DNA of 64,000 bases from Prevotella vespertina (GCF_009728485.1 NZ_VVIQ01000010.1:1-64000), one strand, 5' to 3'. Shown: positions 1 through 9,764, counted from the first letter of the stretch. Numbers and translations: made by a program. The notes: generated by a model from the letters alone, not told the origin.

Positions 1-59
1 GGATTCTCTTGTTTTTTTTTGCAACACTAAGATAAGTGAAAATTCTGACATGGCAAAAT

Positions 60-84
60 CCTGAGCAACTTTTTGTTGCTCAGG
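60..84. terminator. Strong perfect hairpin near the left edge
   Basis: A 10-bp perfect stem (CCTGAGCAAC / GTTGCTCAGG) closes on a five-T loop. It could terminate a gene lying left of the window, but no good U-tract follows on the plus strand. Confidence 0.4.
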
Positions 85-428
85 TACTTAAAAAGTTTAA
101 TTTATAATAGTGTTGCGGAATTAAGGAGGTATACATTTTTTTTATAAATTGAACCTTAAATATAACATCTCACTTATGTGCTTTACGAAAAAACTATCTA
201 AAGTAAACTTAATTTCCCTTATTATCGATTAAATGATAATCAAGAAATATTAAGACCATAAAAGCTAATTATTCCTCTTTCTTATGAGAGTTCTTCTAAA
301 TGCTTCCGAAGCAATCAGACACATTGTCCGAAGCCTTCGGACAGAGTCTACGGAACTACTGAATAGAGATAAATAATGATTTACTTTGAATGAATTAAAA
401 GACTTTTATAGTTTAACCGAGTCTATTT

Positions 429-889
429 TTATTCGTGAAAAGATAAAGACTCAAATGTTCTGTCGTATCGGGGTGAATCGTAGCCATATTTTTTGAATAT
501 AGCTTTAACTTCTTCTGCCATCCGATAGGTAAAGAGGTTGCCATTCTCAGCATTCCGTAACGATAGAAATTACTTCATCCTCGAAAGTAGGAATATATTT
601 CATTGCGGAGGTCGGGTAAGTCCTTACGGCGCACCTCGTCAAAGAAGTGATTGAAACCTGCATGACAAGTTACTAATTTTTTATCATGAAATTACCTGCA
701 ACAGCCATTCACAAGGTTCTCTGGTAAGAGTGCAGATGGGTAAATACCTCCACCCCATGTGTTGGTAGATGGTTGTAGTTTGAAATATAAATGATGCAGG
801 CAGTTCTCTTTTACAGAACAAGATTCCAAAAAGCAAGCCTCATAACTCTTAGGGAAAGTGTCTAAGCTCAGCAATTCGTTTGTTTCCAT
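429..889 (-). pseudogene. Decayed DUF6078-like gene
   Basis: The first 65 residues are intact from the ATG at 889 and hold the Cys-rich start I associate with DUF6078 (pattern SYEACFLESC then ENCLHH). The frame then stops after NGCCR. Family-like sequence continues downstream in shifted frames: a stretch reading FFDEVRRKDLPDLRNEI around 600-655, then MAEEVKAIFKKYGYDSPRYD ending in a stop at 429-431. At least one stop and one frameshift separate these pieces, so the gene is broken. DUF6078 proteins are uncharacterised and common in Prevotella and Bacteroides. The family call is from remembered sequence patterns, not a search. Confidence 0.6.
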
Positions 890-1249
890 TGGGTAATCAT
901 AATATTAAGATACTCTAAGATTAGATAAGAAAAAGAGAAAATATCATCTCCTCCCTACAAACAATGAATAGCTTGCAGGCTGACAACTATCAAGGTTCCT
1001 CCACATAAGAACGAATGGGCAAAAAACAAATAGACGTGGTACAGTAACAATCGTTAACTTAAACAATAAGACTGTGTTGGTCAATTCAGTAGATGCTTCG
1101 TTCGCAGAATCATTCTGTTAATAGTTCTAATTTCCTTTGTTATGGGTACAAAATTAAATAAAAAAAATGAGAAAAGAAAGAATATTCATAGAATAATTGT
1201 AGGCACACGATATAAAAAAGAAAGAATGAGCAACAAGGCCTGACCCACC

Positions 1250-1306
1250 AACTGGCCCCTCCCCCTCGCCCCTCCCCAAAGGGAGGGGAGTAATCACCGA
1301 GACACC
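1250..1306. repeat. C-rich hairpin element, type A
   Basis: The core CCCCTCCCC-AAAG-GGAGGGGAG is followed by TAATCACCGAGACACCCC. The same core and flank, reverse-complemented (GGGGTATCTCGCTAATCAC), recur at 35735-35797 and 36622-36690, with partial copies at 36369-36409 and 43534-43590. Confidence 0.75.
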
Positions 1307-1520
1307 CCGCACGTATAATGACAAAGCTAAGACATAATGACATAGGGACATACCCAATGCTCCAGCCATATATCCTGCATTGAAATATGTCATTAAAGAA
1401 TATGTCTTTATGTCATTCTGGCTTAATACCATCTATGCCTTTATATCATTCTGTTTAGCATTCTGTTTCTTTATCTGTATGAAAAAGCCACAAGATATCA
1501 ATGGTTTGAAGAAAAATCAC

Positions 1521-1528
1521 TATCTTTG
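1521..1528 (+). promoter_or_regulatory. -7 box TATCTTTG for the gene at 1553
   Basis: An exact match to the Bacteroidota -7 consensus TAnnTTTG, 24 bp before the ATG. No TTTG lies at the preferred distance upstream. Confidence 0.6.
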
Positions 1529-1552
1529 CATCAGAATCAGTTATCCTAAAAA

Positions 1553-2302
1553 ATGAAAAAGATTATATTGATTGCTGCCATCCTTTTAGGGGCATTGACA
1601 AACGGACAGGCTCAGGTAATAAACAAGAACTACGCAAAACGTATTGGAGAAGTTGTTAAAGAAGGCTACCAAGACGTTAAAGGAGCTATTGTTCAAGATA
1701 CCAAACCAACAGGTGAGCATACGATTTGGGACATCTACGCAGCTCCGAAAGTTGGATTAAACTTATCGAACCTATCTGGAATCGATGGGAAAATGAAAGT
1801 TGGTGCTGTTGCAGGTGCTTATATTGAAGTATTTTTTACAAATAACATTGCAATTGATGCAGAACTTCTTTATAGTCACCAAGGTTCTTCTGGTATCTAT
1901 CGTAATATCAACACCACAGACGACTATGGAAACCCTGTTGTACAAGAATATGGTCCATATAACTTTAACTTGCACTATCTCAATATGAACTATCTTGTAC
2001 GTTGGTACCCTTGGACTGATTTACCATGGAGTTTCACTACTGGAGTACACGCAGGATATGTTATCAGCGCACATGCTAAAGAGAAAAATGGAAAAAATAT
2101 CAATCTGAAGGATCACATATATAAAGGTGATATAGCAATCCCATTTGGTGTTAGTTATGAATGGAGCCAATGGCAGATTGAAGCACGCTATAATCTCTAC
2201 TTTAGGAAGCTAGCGCGCAATGCTGAAGCTCAAGAACTCATGCGAAATGCTCGCAATAATATGTTTGAGATAACACTGGGTTACAGGATTAAAGTGCTAT
2301 AA
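1553..2302 (+). CDS. Outer-membrane beta-barrel protein
   Basis: 249 residues. An N-terminal signal peptide (MKKIILIAAILLGALTNG, cleavage near AQA/Q at about 20) is followed by a short amphipathic segment. From about residue 60 there are alternating aromatic/hydrophobic strands (YAAPKVGLNLSNLSG; GAYIEVFFTNNIAIDAELLY), ending in a barrel-like strand FEITLGYRIKVL. This resembles the small 8-stranded PorT/OMP_b-brl_2 porin-like family of Bacteroidota. Such proteins sit in the outer membrane, and the specific function is unknown. It has its own promoter (1521) and ends 9 bp before the GTG of the next gene, so the two are probably co-transcribed. Confidence 0.75.
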   Translation: MKKIILIAAILLGALTNGQAQVINKNYAKRIGEVVKEGYQDVKGAIVQDTKPTGEHTIWDIYAAPKVGLNLSNLSGIDGKMKVGAVAGAYIEVFFTNNIAIDAELLYSHQGSSGIYRNINTTDDYGNPVVQEYGPYNFNLHYLNMNYLVRWYPWTDLPWSFTTGVHAGYVISAHAKEKNGKNINLKDHIYKGDIAIPFGVSYEWSQWQIEARYNLYFRKLARNAEAQELMRNARNNMFEITLGYRIKVL

Positions 2303-2311
2303 TATAATAAG

Positions 2312-3556
2312 GTGAGAACTGCTATCCTCATACTTCTCTCTACCCTTTCGATCAATGTGACAGCAGAGGAGAAAGACTCGCTCTCCATTGCGAAGATGGG
2401 GATAGAGTTCCGCTATATCCCTGCACAAACGCTCACTTTAGATAAGGAGCCACGTATCTGGACGAAGACGAAAGACACGCATTCTTGGGCTGCACAAATA
2501 AACGTTACGCCTACGAAGAATGCGTATGCACACGACTATAACTACCCTACTTTTTCATTCGGTCTCCGCTATCATCTCAACCATGGTACAACCATGCACA
2601 GAGATGATCCGTGGGGCGAAGCACAGCCTGTAAACTATACCAGTAAGCTGGGGAACTTCCTCACCTTATATGGTACTTTCAACCGACCACTCTATCGAAG
2701 CAAGCACTGGCAATGGGGATATTATCTAGGAACGGGTATTGCCTACACGAGCCTTAAATATAATCAGAAGAACGACATAGATAATGAATATATTGGCTCA
2801 CACCTAAATATTTATTTCAATGCTGGCTTGTACGGACAAGTTAAGATAGCGAAAGAATGGAGCGTAAAGGGCGGATTAGACTTCGCACATCATAGCAATG
2901 GAGCTATGGCACGACCCAACAAAGGCGCAAATTACTTCGGTCCGTTCGTAGGACTTGTTTACGAGCCTCAACAAGCGACAAGCCCCATTGTGAAACGTAA
3001 TACTAATAAAACTAAGCCCTTTCAAAAATATTGGTTCACAGAGTTTACCCTCGGACTAGGTGGAAAAACATTACTTGAGGAATGGTTACAAACTCAGTTC
3101 AATACCCCTCAAGGACAGCCTGATTATCGTAAAGAACATTTTACTTATTACGGAGCCTACTCCTTTCACACACATCTCCTCTATCGTTACGCTCGCCGTT
3201 GGGCATCGGGGGTAGGCGTCGGGCTATTCTACGGAGAATATGCGCATCGGATAGCAAGAATGGATAAAGAAAACGGACATACTGACGAGAAACATAGTCC
3301 GTGGTCAGCAAGCATCGAGGCACGTCACGAGGTTTACTATGGGAATGTTTCCGTTCGCCTCACACTCGGTTATTATCTTTACCGACACATGGGATATAGT
3401 GCCAATCACGGACTTGAATATCCTTATCACGAGCAGGTGGGTGTCTTCTATAGTTTCCCTAAGCTAAAGGGCTTAACCCTAGGATTCAGTGTGAACGCAC
3501 ATGCCACGAAAGCCGACTTTACCGAACTACAACTGTCCATACCTGTTAGGTTATAA
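2312..3556 (+). CDS. Acyloxyacyl hydrolase / PagL-like lipid A deacylase
   Basis: 414 residues starting at GTG (2312), just after the stop of the upstream barrel gene. It has an N-terminal signal (AILILLSTLSINVTA) and then a beta-barrel pattern. The key sign is the motif DFAHHSNGAMARPNKG at about residues 190-206. PagL-type 3-O-deacylases use a His-Ser pair in an HxSNG motif and act at the outer membrane to trim the lipid A acyl chain. Bacteroidota versions of this family run 350-420 residues, longer than proteobacterial PagL, with an extra barrel-like C-terminal half, as here. Family membership is fairly secure. Activity on lipid A is inferred from the motif only. Confidence 0.75.
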   Translation: MRTAILILLSTLSINVTAEEKDSLSIAKMGIEFRYIPAQTLTLDKEPRIWTKTKDTHSWAAQINVTPTKNAYAHDYNYPTFSFGLRYHLNHGTTMHRDDPWGEAQPVNYTSKLGNFLTLYGTFNRPLYRSKHWQWGYYLGTGIAYTSLKYNQKNDIDNEYIGSHLNIYFNAGLYGQVKIAKEWSVKGGLDFAHHSNGAMARPNKGANYFGPFVGLVYEPQQATSPIVKRNTNKTKPFQKYWFTEFTLGLGGKTLLEEWLQTQFNTPQGQPDYRKEHFTYYGAYSFHTHLLYRYARRWASGVGVGLFYGEYAHRIARMDKENGHTDEKHSPWSASIEARHEVYYGNVSVRLTLGYYLYRHMGYSANHGLEYPYHEQVGVFYSFPKLKGLTLGFSVNAHATKADFTELQLSIPVRL

Positions 3557-3698
3557 CTCTCTCCCAACCCTCTCCTTCGGGATAGGAACACCTAACAGAA
3601 CATAGGCTTTACCTAACTATGAGAAACAGCCTATAACACAAGGTATTAGAATCAATTACATGAAAGATAAAATCAACCAATAGGAGGTAACAAAAATG

Positions 3699-3779
3699 AC
3701 ACATACGTGTTACTTAATTTACTCGTATGTGTCACCATGGTTAACACATACGTGTCACGCACGTGACTCGTATGTGTCA
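3699..3779. repeat. 22-bp-period array (ACACATACGTGT)
   Basis: Four units start at 3699, 3721, 3744 and 3766, so spacing is 22, 23 and 22 bp. Units alternate between ACACATACGTGT and its near reverse complement ACTCGTATGTGTCA, so the array is also an inverted-repeat set. It sits between convergent genes. Confidence 0.75.
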
Positions 3780-3794
3780 TTGAGCCGTCAGCCT

Positions 3795-3917
3795 AGAAGT
3801 AAATGAACGAACAAATAACTCGCATACTTGTCAACACGTCTATCTCGTCAACTTCAACACCATCACTTCCATCCAACTAATAACTCGTCTACTTGTAAAC
3901 TTGTCTACTTGTTAACT
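3795..3917. repeat. Octamer repeat (AACTTGTC-type)
   Basis: Imperfect 8-bp units such as AACTCGTC TACTTGTA AACTTGTC TACTTGTT run in two blocks. The complementary form (RACAAGTK)n occurs at 28652-28720 and, in frame, in the M3 peptidase gene. Confidence 0.7.
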
Positions 3918-3920
3918 CCC

Positions 3921-6416
3921 TCAAAACTTATATCTAAAGTCAACACCTAGCTGGAATGGATTACCGCGCTGGACAAATGTAAACTTATTACCCGTAGCAG
4001 CACTTTGGACAGCAAACGTGTTATACTTCGTATCAGTCAGATTACGAACCCAAAGGTTCACGTGCAACTGCCCGAAGTCAGCATCAGCATGTGCGCCCAA
4101 GACAGCATAAAAGTTCTGTCCTATCATATTCTGCTCATCCCAATAAGTCTTGCCCTGTGCCGAGAGGTTCAAACCTACGGTCACACTACGTAAATGGAAA
4201 CGATAAGAGGCATCGAGTAAGGCGGCTGGGTCAACATCAATACGATAGTCAGCACTTGCGCCCAATGTATGTTGTGGGACGAAAGGCACTTTCTTATCTT
4301 TGTAATTCACCTTATTGCCACCAGCGATAGAATCGGAATACTCATCGAACTGGGCACTTGTAAAGCCGTAACTAAGGGCATAAGACAAACGATTATCAAG
4401 TGCACCACCTCGAAGAGTCGCCTCTAAGCCACACGAATGACTACGGCCTGCGTTTGTCATAACACGTCCGAAACCATAATTACCAGCCATTACAGAGAGT
4501 TGTTGATTACGGATTTGCATGTAATAAGCTGCTAGGTCAAGATGAATTTGATGCCCCAAGAGGTTGAGGTGAGCACCTACCTCATAGTTCCAGCTAGTCT
4601 CAGGCTTATATTCTATCGTCTTAGCGATTCGCTTATAATAAGCCTCATCATGCTGAATATCCACATCTGCACGTGCCTTTTGTGCGGCTTGTGATGTCTC
4701 AGCCTGCAATATATCAGAGAACATTTGGAAATTATATCCGCCAGCACGATAGCCCTTAGACCATGTGGCATATAGGTTACTCCCGTCATCGAAACGATAA
4801 GTTAGTCCAACCTTTGGTAGTAATTGTTTGAAATGATTACCCTCATGGTGATTCAACGTTGATGTGATTACAGGATTAATATTCACACCTAGCACGTGCT
4901 CTTGCAATACGACACGAGCTGAAGTCGCATAGTCTATCGCCACATGCGAATAGTCATAGCGTAAGCCGAGTGTCGCTCTTAGGCGATTGGTGAGGTCGAT
5001 ATTACTCTCATGATAGACTCCAAAGTTAAATGTTGGTGTACGGAAAACGCCTGGGACAGGATCCATCGTCATATTAATGGAAACGCCTCCCGCACGTGCA
5101 ATATTAGTAGCTACTAGCGTGCGAGCCGCTAGCATAGCCGCTTCTTCAGACATACCACGTGCTATGAAACTAGGCACCATACCACGTGCCATGGCATTGA
5201 GCATCCCGTTATAAGCATAGTCCGTTATCTTCTTTGACAGGGCTGCATTCATATCCTTATCGAAGTAGATGGGCGCCATCGTCTTCAACCATTGATAAGA
5301 ACCAAAGGCACCGAATGTCCATTGCCATTTGCCGTTTCTATTACTCTTCACTGATAGTTCCTCAGTAATGCTATTACCATGCTGACGCTGGGTAAGATGG
5401 AGGAAATCTTGTGGGAGATAATCAATATCCATTAGCATATTGTCATGGAGGAATTGCCAGGAAGTCATGCTATTCACGTCAAAGCCATTGCCAGCATACT
5501 TGATTCCCATTCCTGTGTTCAGTATATTACGTCTGTAATAGCTCTGTCTGTTCTGATTGGGCATTTGTGTGCCAGCCTTCATAGCATATAAAGGCGAGGT
5601 AAGGGGTGCAGATGCAATCTCTTCTTTTGTCACGAGTTGTCCATAAGGGAACCCATTCTGGTGAGTGTATTGATAGTCGGCTATCCAATCGAACATCCAT
5701 CTGTCTGACGCTTTCCACATAAAGCGTCCCTTGCCTCCGAACTCATTGATAAGGTCGGCACGACTTCCGTCAAATTGGTTTCGGAAAAACCCGTTTTGTC
5801 CACCATAGAAAGCTGATAAAGAGAAGGCACACTTGTCATCGAGCTTTTGGTAATGGCTCAGTTCCACCTTGCGCAATAGCTTCGTACCAAGCGAGAACTT
5901 AACATCTGTGCCCTGATACTGGAATGGGTTACGACTATACATACGAATGAGTCCGCCTTCTGTATTCATTCCGTAAAGCGTTCCTTGAGGACCATGCAAT
6001 ACGTCGACACGGTCAATATCATAAGTGTGGAAGTTAAAAGCACTCTTATTCAATATCGGCATTCCATCAACATAAATACCAACAGCTGGTGAGTTCACCC
6101 GTGAGCCGATACCACGCATATAAATAGAGGAAGTGTAACGACTTCCATATTCTGGCATAATGAATGACGGGACAAAGGTGGATAGATGGCGAGCGTCCTG
6201 CACATTTAATTGCAGAAGTTGGCTTCCATCGAAAGACGTACTACTCAAAGGCTGTTGGCGAAGTCGATAGACCTCTTTCGGCTGATTGATTACCAATACC
6301 TCATCAATATCATAAACCCGAGAGGTATCACCTATTGCTATGGTATTATCAGCATGAACTCCTACTGACAAGCCTGTTGCTATCAACAAAGCTAAGCTAA
6401 ACTGGTATTTAAACAT
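3921..6416 (-). CDS. TonB-dependent outer-membrane receptor
   Basis: 831 residues with a signal peptide ending near VHA/D (about residue 22). The plug domain (about 35-165) includes YMRGIGSRVNSPAVGIYVDG and the motif VDVLHGPQGTLYGMNTEGG, which are hallmarks of TonB-dependent receptors. A 22-strand barrel follows, ending in FRYKF with the terminal Phe. There is no N-terminal carboxypeptidase-like domain and no SusD partner beside it, so it is not a SusCD glycan system. It is more like catecholate-siderophore or haem receptors, but the ligand cannot be read from sequence. It carries its own promoter (-7 box 6458-6465). Confidence 0.88.
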   Translation of the reverse strand: MFKYQFSLALLIATGLSVGVHADNTIAIGDTSRVYDIDEVLVINQPKEVYRLRQQPLSSTSFDGSQLLQLNVQDARHLSTFVPSFIMPEYGSRYTSSIYMRGIGSRVNSPAVGIYVDGMPILNKSAFNFHTYDIDRVDVLHGPQGTLYGMNTEGGLIRMYSRNPFQYQGTDVKFSLGTKLLRKVELSHYQKLDDKCAFSLSAFYGGQNGFFRNQFDGSRADLINEFGGKGRFMWKASDRWMFDWIADYQYTHQNGFPYGQLVTKEEIASAPLTSPLYAMKAGTQMPNQNRQSYYRRNILNTGMGIKYAGNGFDVNSMTSWQFLHDNMLMDIDYLPQDFLHLTQRQHGNSITEELSVKSNRNGKWQWTFGAFGSYQWLKTMAPIYFDKDMNAALSKKITDYAYNGMLNAMARGMVPSFIARGMSEEAAMLAARTLVATNIARAGGVSINMTMDPVPGVFRTPTFNFGVYHESNIDLTNRLRATLGLRYDYSHVAIDYATSARVVLQEHVLGVNINPVITSTLNHHEGNHFKQLLPKVGLTYRFDDGSNLYATWSKGYRAGGYNFQMFSDILQAETSQAAQKARADVDIQHDEAYYKRIAKTIEYKPETSWNYEVGAHLNLLGHQIHLDLAAYYMQIRNQQLSVMAGNYGFGRVMTNAGRSHSCGLEATLRGGALDNRLSYALSYGFTSAQFDEYSDSIAGGNKVNYKDKKVPFVPQHTLGASADYRIDVDPAALLDASYRFHLRSVTVGLNLSAQGKTYWDEQNMIGQNFYAVLGAHADADFGQLHVNLWVRNLTDTKYNTFAVQSAATGNKFTFVQRGNPFQLGVDFRYKF

Positions 6417-6457
6417 ATCTTTTTCGCTTTCTTACGTTTAAGTATTATTTCACTCTG

Positions 6458-6488
6458 CAAAGATAGAGAGAATATATATATCACACAA
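6458..6488 (-). promoter_or_regulatory. Promoter of the TonB-dependent receptor
   Basis: On the minus strand, TTG at 6488-6486 is followed after 20 bp by TATCTTTG (6465-6458), a full Bacteroidota -33/-7 arrangement. A short palindrome ATCCTAAT/ATTAGGAT lies just upstream (about 6489-6505), after the stop of the lipoprotein gene. Confidence 0.65.
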
Positions 6489-6508
6489 TCCTAATTTATT
6501 AGGATAAC

Positions 6509-7597
6509 TTATTCATTCATCGCACCACAATGCGGACAACGCCCCTTACGATGTAAGCGAGTCCCACAATTCCCACAATAATAAGTCTCACTACTCCTTC
6601 GTAAATACATACGAAAGGCATAATAGATATAAACGACAAGTAGGATATAACCTATGTAATATAAGGTGAGAACGGAGAAGATAATATAATTAACGGCACA
6701 TACGGCGGATAATCCACTAAGATAGAGTATGGCATCACCCGACTTCAATAAACGGCGCACATCGTCAATAGTAGCTATGGCGATGATCAGCATTGCCCAT
6801 ACTAAGCCTAGGAAGATATTAAGAAGTAAGGGCTGGGAGAACGGGTTGAGCGATGGGTGGAAATAGAACTCCCTCCACGTTTCTGGGGCAAAGAGTTGTA
6901 TGCTAGCATAGAAGGCCGCTGATAATGCCACTACTACAGCTAACAATGTAGGATAGAAGGAATTGATGTCATTGAAGTGGACAATATGCGCATTACGCTT
7001 TAATATCTTACGTGCCAAATAGCCCACACCTATGATAGAAATAATAATCATAAAGATGAGTAAGTGGATGTTAGAGAAGGTGGAGATAAACTGGGATATG
7101 GGGTCGTCAGGGGTTACCTGCTTCAAAAGACGCCCTTCATGTATCCATCCAAAGGCGTAATCTTCAGTCGCTATCTGAACCCATACAGAATCATTCTTAT
7201 CGTCAGGAAGAATACGAATATCAGCCACGACAATCCCCTTACCCTCATGCACGGCGAACGAATCAGTCTTCATTCGATTCACGGCCTCTTCGGGTTGTTG
7301 GCGTATAAGCATAAGTGAATCTGAGCTGACCACAAAGTTAAAGCCTTGCGAGTAATGGTGTTTCACACGGAAAGAAAGCGAGTCAGCCCCACTTATAGAG
7401 CCTTGCCAATCATCCTCTGTACTATCTTTTTGCTTTGAAAGAGAGTCGCCTCCAGCCTCTAATCTACGTGTAATCTGTGCCTCTTGAATACTATCTGGTA
7501 ATCGGAAGGAAGAGGGTGTCTTCTTATGATAACAGCCTGTTATCATGAGTGTCACACTAAACAGAAAGACGATCAATATCGGATAATATCTTCGCAT
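6509..7597 (-). CDS. Lipoprotein/membrane protein with C-terminal zinc ribbon
   Basis: I place the start at the ATG at 7597. It gives a classic lipoprotein signal (MRRYYPILIVFLFSVTLMITGC), whereas the open frame extends to a GTG at 7636 that adds 13 unlikely residues. The mature N-terminal ~150 residues look soluble and could be SH3-like (WVQIATEDYAFGWIHEGRLL). Four to five hydrophobic segments follow (about residues 165-345). The C-terminus is a CxxC-x(8)-CxxC zinc ribbon (YCGNCGTRLHRKGRCPHCG). The family is not named. The gene follows the U32 gene by about 40 bp and is probably in the metA-U32 operon. The function is unknown. Confidence 0.7.
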   Translation of the reverse strand: MRRYYPILIVFLFSVTLMITGCYHKKTPSSFRLPDSIQEAQITRRLEAGGDSLSKQKDSTEDDWQGSISGADSLSFRVKHHYSQGFNFVVSSDSLMLIRQQPEEAVNRMKTDSFAVHEGKGIVVADIRILPDDKNDSVWVQIATEDYAFGWIHEGRLLKQVTPDDPISQFISTFSNIHLLIFMIIISIIGVGYLARKILKRNAHIVHFNDINSFYPTLLAVVVALSAAFYASIQLFAPETWREFYFHPSLNPFSQPLLLNIFLGLVWAMLIIAIATIDDVRRLLKSGDAILYLSGLSAVCAVNYIIFSVLTLYYIGYILLVVYIYYAFRMYLRRSSETYYCGNCGTRLHRKGRCPHCGAMNE

Positions 7598-7638
7598 ATT
7601 GTGAGAATGTTTGGGGTTAAAGGTTAGATGAAACACAC

Positions 7639-9705
7639 TTACTCTACGTCAGGATGGATATTCATTTGGCAATCCTTACAATCAAACTCTAGGCGAAAAC
7701 GACGCTTATCGGGTAACTCTAAATAGAGAGGTTCACGCCATGTGGGTTTCTTTCCTCCACGTTTCACACAATAGCCTAACGAATAACGAATACAATGACG
7801 GCATTGCATGAGTAAGGCATCCTCCACTTGTCCACGCTTCACTTGTACGCCTTGTGGGTGTTGATTCTCGAAAGCCTCATCGGGTTTTGTTAATCCTTGT
7901 TGTTCGTAAAACTTACGGGCGACATCGTTAGAGATATTATAAAGGTAAGGGAATGCCTGATATTGACTAGGGTTAGCCTCTCTCACAAACTTATAGGATT
8001 GCGCCTTATCACTATCCAATCTTGTCGTTCTGTGAATGGTGATACGCTTTCTTTCCTGTATCTTCTTGTCTAATTCTGTTATCAATGCACGACGCAAATC
8101 AGCAAGTATACTACTAGGAATAAAGCATTGCTCCACCCCATCCTCAAGTCTAACATCCGAGCATTCATAAGCCGTGTTTCCGAGTTTTGTCAACTGACGA
8201 ACGATATTATCATGTTGAGGTTTCTGGGCTTGTTGATGATCGAAACTAATAAGTGTTTCAGCACTTAATGTATCTTCCATACTATCATCAGATACGAGCT
8301 TCCCCCTTAATATAAAGCCATTATCCGTAAGCCCGAAAGTCATTACAATAGGTATTTTACGGATAGCCGTAGTACCACTCAACTCCTTATCAAAGGCTTG
8401 ATCTTGATTACGATACAATGCCATACCAGGCTTTAAGCCATGTGGCATCTTGTAGGGATAAAGGCGATTACCCACGGCTCGATTCACACGGAAACCATGG
8501 AGGACTATTGGAGAGTTGACGGGTTGACGAGTTGACGAGTTATTGGAACCATGAACTTGTCTACTTGCCTTCTTGTCCTCTTGTTCACTCCCCAAAAAGC
8601 ACAATCCATCGCCATTAGCAAAACTTGACGTACCAGCCACATTGAAACTATCACGCCTAATCTCTTTCACCGTACCTACAAACTCGCCTAAGGCTTTTGG
8701 CGTATCAGGGGAGAAGATATCAGCCTGTCGACCATTTAAGAAATAGCTCGTATATCCACGATTAAAGGTTTTCTTTAGGTTAGGCGTAAACGAATAAGCC
8801 ACACGCCCTAAAGAGGCACGACGAAACTCACGAGGGTATTGGCGGATAATCTCATCAATGCGTTGGCTATAAGCCGAGACCACATTCTTTACGTAATTAA
8901 TATCTTTCAGTCTTCCCTCTATCTTAAAAGCACAAGCCCCTGAACGCATTAGTGCCTCAAGATTATCTATCTGACTCATATCCTTCAATGAGAGAAGATG
9001 ACGCTGGTGTTCTATGGTTTTCCCGTCTGAATCCTTCAAGTCAAACGCTAAACGACAGAACTGAGAACATGCACCACGATTGGCTGAACGCCCAAAACAA
9101 TATTGTGAGGCATAACAGATTCCACTATAACTCACACATAATGCGCCATGCACAAAGGTCTCTAACTCCAGATTGGGCAAACGTTTATGTATCTCACTGA
9201 TTTCTTCAACTGATAATTCTCGAGCCAACACAATACGATCGAAACCCTGCTCGCTCAACCATTGGGCTTTCTCCCATGTACGTGTGTCACATTGTGTACT
9301 GGCGTGGAGAGCTATCGTATCAGGCACTATATCCCTCACCTTACTCATCAATCCCATGTCTTGCAAAAGGAAGGCATCAACGCCAACATTCACCAACTCA
9401 CGGACTAAAGCAAGCGTCTCTTCAAACTCTTCATCATAGATAATCGTATTGATGGTCACATGAACCGTGACGCCATAACGATGAGCATATTCGCATAACT
9501 TACCAATATCCTCAACACTATTACCAGCCGATTGGCGTGCCCCAAATCGAGAGGCACCGATATATATGGCATCTGCTCCATGATCGATTGCGGCTATTCC
9601 ACATTCAAGATTCTTGGCTGGAGCAAGGAGTTCAATAGAGCGACTCCCTCCAGCTATACCAGAAGTAAAATGAGAGGAATAAATATGACTTTTATCTTTT
9701 ATCAT
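7639..9705 (-). CDS. U32 family protein, RlhA-like (DUF3656 type)
   Basis: 688 residues. The N-terminal TIM-barrel-like U32 domain starts with ELLAPAKNLECGIAAIDHGA. It carries the signature ETFVHGALCVSYSGICYAS at about residues 184-202, then the Cys-rich RGACSQFCRL. The long C-terminal part matches the DUF3656 layout of RlhA, which with partner factors hydroxylates C2501 of 23S rRNA. Related TrhP acts on tRNA U34. Late cysteines (CRHCIRYSLGYC, CDCQ-like near the end) could bind a metal or FeS cluster. An octamer-repeat insert spans residues ~372-398 and keeps the frame. The gene lies 59 bp after metA. RlhA rather than peptidase is an inference from family knowledge. Confidence 0.8.
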   Translation of the reverse strand: MIKDKSHIYSSHFTSGIAGGSRSIELLAPAKNLECGIAAIDHGADAIYIGASRFGARQSAGNSVEDIGKLCEYAHRYGVTVHVTINTIIYDEEFEETLALVRELVNVGVDAFLLQDMGLMSKVRDIVPDTIALHASTQCDTRTWEKAQWLSEQGFDRIVLARELSVEEISEIHKRLPNLELETFVHGALCVSYSGICYASQYCFGRSANRGACSQFCRLAFDLKDSDGKTIEHQRHLLSLKDMSQIDNLEALMRSGACAFKIEGRLKDINYVKNVVSAYSQRIDEIIRQYPREFRRASLGRVAYSFTPNLKKTFNRGYTSYFLNGRQADIFSPDTPKALGEFVGTVKEIRRDSFNVAGTSSFANGDGLCFLGSEQEDKKASRQVHGSNNSSTRQPVNSPIVLHGFRVNRAVGNRLYPYKMPHGLKPGMALYRNQDQAFDKELSGTTAIRKIPIVMTFGLTDNGFILRGKLVSDDSMEDTLSAETLISFDHQQAQKPQHDNIVRQLTKLGNTAYECSDVRLEDGVEQCFIPSSILADLRRALITELDKKIQERKRITIHRTTRLDSDKAQSYKFVREANPSQYQAFPYLYNISNDVARKFYEQQGLTKPDEAFENQHPQGVQVKRGQVEDALLMQCRHCIRYSLGYCVKRGGKKPTWREPLYLELPDKRRFRLEFDCKDCQMNIHPDVE
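8512..8590 (-). repeat. Octamer repeat inserted in frame in the U32 gene
   Basis: On the plus strand, GAGTTGAC GGGTTGAC GAGTTGAC GAGTTATT is followed by AACTTGTC TACTTGCC TTCTTGTC CTCTTGTT, the same 8-bp words found in intergenic DNA. In the protein it adds a polar stretch including KKASRQVHGSNNSSTRQPVN. Confidence 0.7.
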
Positions 9706-9764
9706 TATAGATTACGCTTTTAAAGGGGTATTATATTGAGAAAAAACCCTACTCTATTTCCCTT

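Larger units (their letters stand above)
890..1552. other. Intergenic stretch, no convincing gene
   Basis: About 660 bp without a supported gene. It contains one C-rich hairpin element (about 1250-1306) and several scattered ATGACAT-like words at 1320-1480. The end of the stretch is the promoter of the outer-membrane gene at 1553. Short open frames here (for example 1154-1432 minus) show no family resemblance. Confidence 0.6.
3557..3920. other. Convergent intergenic region with two repeat arrays
   Basis: This lies between two genes that point at each other. It starts with a half hairpin element (3560-3590). A 22-bp-period array of ACACATACGTGT-type units (3699-3779) follows, then octamer repeats of the (AACTTGTC)n type (3795-3917). 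No gene is seen. Confidence 0.7.

Noticed and set aside
1154..1432. 92-codon open frame on the minus strand
   Set aside because: It runs through a C-rich hairpin repeat (GRGEGEGPVGG), has no homology I recognise and no promoter or start context.
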